Origin: Streptomyces sp. TRM49041 | Lineage (GTDB): Bacteria > Actinomycetota > Actinomycetes > Streptomycetales > Streptomycetaceae | Assembly: GCF_008271805.1 (NCBI RefSeq) | Contig: NZ_VSRY01000122.1 | Coordinates: 1 to 64,000, forward strand | Length of the DNA stretch: 64,000 bases | Reading direction: 5' to 3' | In this document: positions 62,213-64,000 of the stretch, piece after piece | How positions within the stretch are numbered: position 1 is the first letter of the stretch | Layout of the letters: every line of letters begins with the position of its first letter | The notes under the pieces: generated by a model | Told to the model about the DNA's origin: nothing | The model's database searches: none | Seen by the model: only the letters and a program-made list of their open reading frames with translations | Translations under genes and position numbers: made by a program

Positions 62213-62949
62213 GCCCTACCGTCCAACCAGACATATCCGGCGAGCCGCCCGGTGGTGCGGTCCCGGCGGTACGAGAAGTGGTCGCCCGACTCGCGGGTGC
62301 AGACACCGGAGGCCCGCCGGTCGCGTACGCCCAGTCGCTCCAGCTGGGCGTGGACCCCGGCGACGACGTCGACGGCCGGGGTTCCCCAGCTGGTCTCGGC
62401 CCGGGCGGCCGGCTCGACCGCGGCGACGTCGGCGCGCATGGCCTCGGGCACCTCGTAGCAGCGGCCGCAGACGGCCGGGCCTGTTCTGGCGACGATCCGG
62501 GACGGCTCCGCCCCGAGTGTGATCATGGTCTCCACCGCCGCCGGGACGACCCCCGTCACCATGCCGGGGCGTCCCGCGTGGGCCGCGGCCACGACACCCG
62601 CCGCCGGATCGGCGAGCAGTACGGGAACACAGTCGGCGGTGAGTACGGCGAGCGGGAGGCCGCGTCGGGCGGTGACGACGGCGTCCCCTTCCGGAACTTC
62701 CGCTTCCGCCGGCCAGGGGCCGTCGACCACATGGACGTCCCGGCCGTGCACCTGGTTCATCCAGACGACCGGGCCCGGGTCGATGCCGAGCGTCTCGGCG
62801 GCGAGCTTCCGGTTGGCAAGTACGGCGGCGGGGTCGTCACCGACGGCGCCGCCGAGGTTGAGCTCCTCGTACGGAACGGCGCTCACCCCGCCCCACCGGT
62901 CGGTGAAGGCGAAATGCGCGCCGTCCACGGTGTCGTGCTGCCCTATCAC
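62209..62949 (-). CDS. pgeF: Purine nucleoside phosphorylase-like laccase-domain protein
   Basis: The 246-residue protein of the YfiH/YlmD (DUF152) family has metal-binding residues in NQVHGRDVHVV, LTADCVPVLL and AAHAGRPGMV. Homologues are zinc-dependent adenosine-type phosphorylases, or peptidoglycan-edit factors in enterobacteria; the role here is not settled. GTG start, directly downstream of ftsZ by 20 bp. Confidence 0.92.
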   Translation of the reverse strand: MIGQHDTVDGAHFAFTDRWGGVSAVPYEELNLGGAVGDDPAAVLANRKLAAETLGIDPGPVVWMNQVHGRDVHVVDGPWPAEAEVPEGDAVVTARRGLPLAVLTADCVPVLLADPAAGVVAAAHAGRPGMVTGVVPAAVETMITLGAEPSRIVARTGPAVCGRCYEVPEAMRADVAAVEPAARAETSWGTPAVDVVAGVHAQLERLGVRDRRASGVCTRESGDHFSYRRDRTTGRLAGYVWLDGRA

Positions 62950-62969
62950 GTCAGGATCACTTCAGGCCG

Positions 62970-64000
62970 TCACTTCAGGAAGTCGGGGACGTCCAGCTCT
63001 TCGGCCTGGGTGTCCTGGTAGGGGCGGGTCGTCGGGATCGACGGCGGTGTGACCGGCGAGAGCGGGGTCTCTCCGGCCACCGGAGCCGGCTCGGCCGGGG
63101 TGGCCGGGGGCTCCTCGCGTACCGGGACCGCGCCGAGGCCGCTGCTCACGGGGCGCGCGGGCTCGGTGGCGCGCGGCGGGGGCGGGGCGGACTCCTCGCG
63201 CTTGGGCGCCGAGGCACCGAGGACGTTGTCGCGCCGGGCGGGCGGCTGGCCGCCGTCGAAACCGGCCGCGATGACCGTGACCCGTACCTCGTCACCCAGG
63301 GCGTCGTCGATGACGGCACCGAAGATGATGTTGGCCTCGGGGTGGGCGGCCTCACTTACCAGCTGGGCAGCTTCGTTGATCTCGAACAGGCCGAGGTCGG
63401 AGCCGCCGGAGATGGAGAGCAGTACGCCGCGGGCGCCGTCGATGGACGCCTCCAGGAGTGGCGAGGAGATCGCCATCTCCGCGGCAGCCACGGCGCGGTC
63501 GTCACCACGCGCGGAACCGATGCCCATGAGCGCCGAGCCGGCCTCGGACATGACCGACTTGACGTCGGCGAAGTCGAGGTTGATGAGGCCCGGCGTGGTG
63601 ATGAGGTCCGTGATTCCCTGGACACCGGAGAGGAGCACCTGGTCGGCGGACTTGAACGCGTCGAGCACGCTGACCTGGCGGTCCGAGATGGACAGCAGCC
63701 GGTCGTTGGGGATGACGATGAGGGTGTCGACTTCTTCGCGGAGCTCGGCGATGCCGTCCTCCGCCTGGTTGGCGCGGCGCCGGCCCTCGAAGGTGAAGGG
63801 ACGGGTGACCACACCGATGGTCAGGGCGCCGAGGGAGCGCGCGATGTTGGCGACGACGGGTGCGCCGCCGGTGCCGGTGCCGCCGCCCTCACCGGCGGTG
63901 ACGAAGACCATGTCGGCCCCCTTGAGGACCTCCTCGATCTCCTCACGGTGGTCCTCTGCCGCCTTGCGACCGACTGCCGGGTTGGCCCCGGCCCCGAGGC
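62970..64000 (-). CDS. ftsZ: Cell-division protein FtsZ (5' end beyond window)
   Basis: About 342 C-terminal residues are present; the first about 55-60 residues of a normal Streptomyces FtsZ (about 400) lie outside. The GTP-binding tubulin signature [13 protein letters not shown] is clear, with [11 protein letters not shown], the synergy-region [11 protein letters not shown] and [11 protein letters not shown] Pro/Glu-rich variable linker leads to the C-terminal peptide [10 protein letters not shown], which binds SepF and other partners. Confidence 0.97.
   Translation of the reverse strand, partial: LGAGANPAVGRKAAEDHREEIEEVLKGADMVFVTAGEGGGTGTGGAPVVANIARSLGALTIGVVTRPFTFEGRRRANQAEDGIAELREEVDTLIVIPNDRLLSISDRQVSVLDAFKSADQVLLSGVQGITDLITTPGLINLDFADVKSVMSEAGSALMGIGSARGDDRAVAAAEMAISSPLLEASIDGARGVLLSISGGSDLGLFEINEAAQLVSEAAHPEANIIFGAVIDDALGDEVRVTVIAAGFDGGQPPARRDNVLGASAPKREESAPPPPRATEPARPVSSGLGAVPVREEPPATPAEPAPVAGETPLSPVTPPSIPTTRPYQDTQAEELDVPDFLK

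Overview
The window is chromosomal DNA from a Streptomyces or a very close relative. The GC content is very high, many starts are GTG, stop/start overlaps (ATGA, GTGA) are common, and one bldA-type TTA codon is visible. The gene order gltBD, trp, his, dnaE, phoD, lspA, ileS, divIVA, sepF, ftsZ is the classic Streptomyces core arrangement. Identification rests on gene content and order read from the sequence; no database search was possible.

Positions 1-5.3 kb are accessory. A complete IS630-type element, whose transposase has a duplicated DNA-binding domain, is followed by an XRE regulator facing away from a small operon. That operon encodes three small proteins, a degenerate S-adenosylhomocysteine-hydrolase-like protein and a NUDIX hydrolase. 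Two spaced pairs of GCCCCT hexamers lie in the shared promoter region. The far edge holds a GntR regulator broken by an amber codon.

Positions 5.4-16.8 kb hold a vWA protein, gltD-gltB (glutamate synthase), a VIT-family metal transporter, a ribokinase-like sugar kinase, lgt and a membrane-anchored DsbA-like protein. Positions 16.8-30.9 kb form a tryptophan/histidine supercluster, almost all on the minus strand: hisD-hisC-hisB-two mini-ORFs-hisH-priA-ridA-hisF, then (after two plus-strand genes) hisI-trpE-membrane protein-HGxxPAAW protein-DUF2752-trpC-trpM-trpB-trpA. PriA supplies both the HisA and TrpF steps, which links the two pathways. hisG, hisE, trpD and trpG are not in the window.

Positions 31-40 kb carry a beta-helix-like membrane protein, a LON-domain protein, a YbaK-type deacylase, a 24-residue protein that matches ribosomal protein bL37, an ABC transporter with a candidate coupled mini-ORF, a NYN-domain protein and a small Gln-rich protein. 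Positions 40-53 kb carry dnaE, a DUF2252 protein, a second anchored DsbA-like protein, a Tat-exported PhoD phosphatase, a secreted M43-type zinc protease, a dienelactone-hydrolase-like protein, an MscS channel and a GNAT enzyme.

Positions 52-64 kb are the start of the division region: an RluD-type pseudouridine synthase, lspA, a DksA-like protein with a histone-like Lys/Ala-rich arm, ileS under a translational T-box, divIVA, yggT, sepF, a YggS-type PLP protein, pgeF, and ftsZ (truncated by the window end). No rRNA, tRNA or CRISPR was seen.
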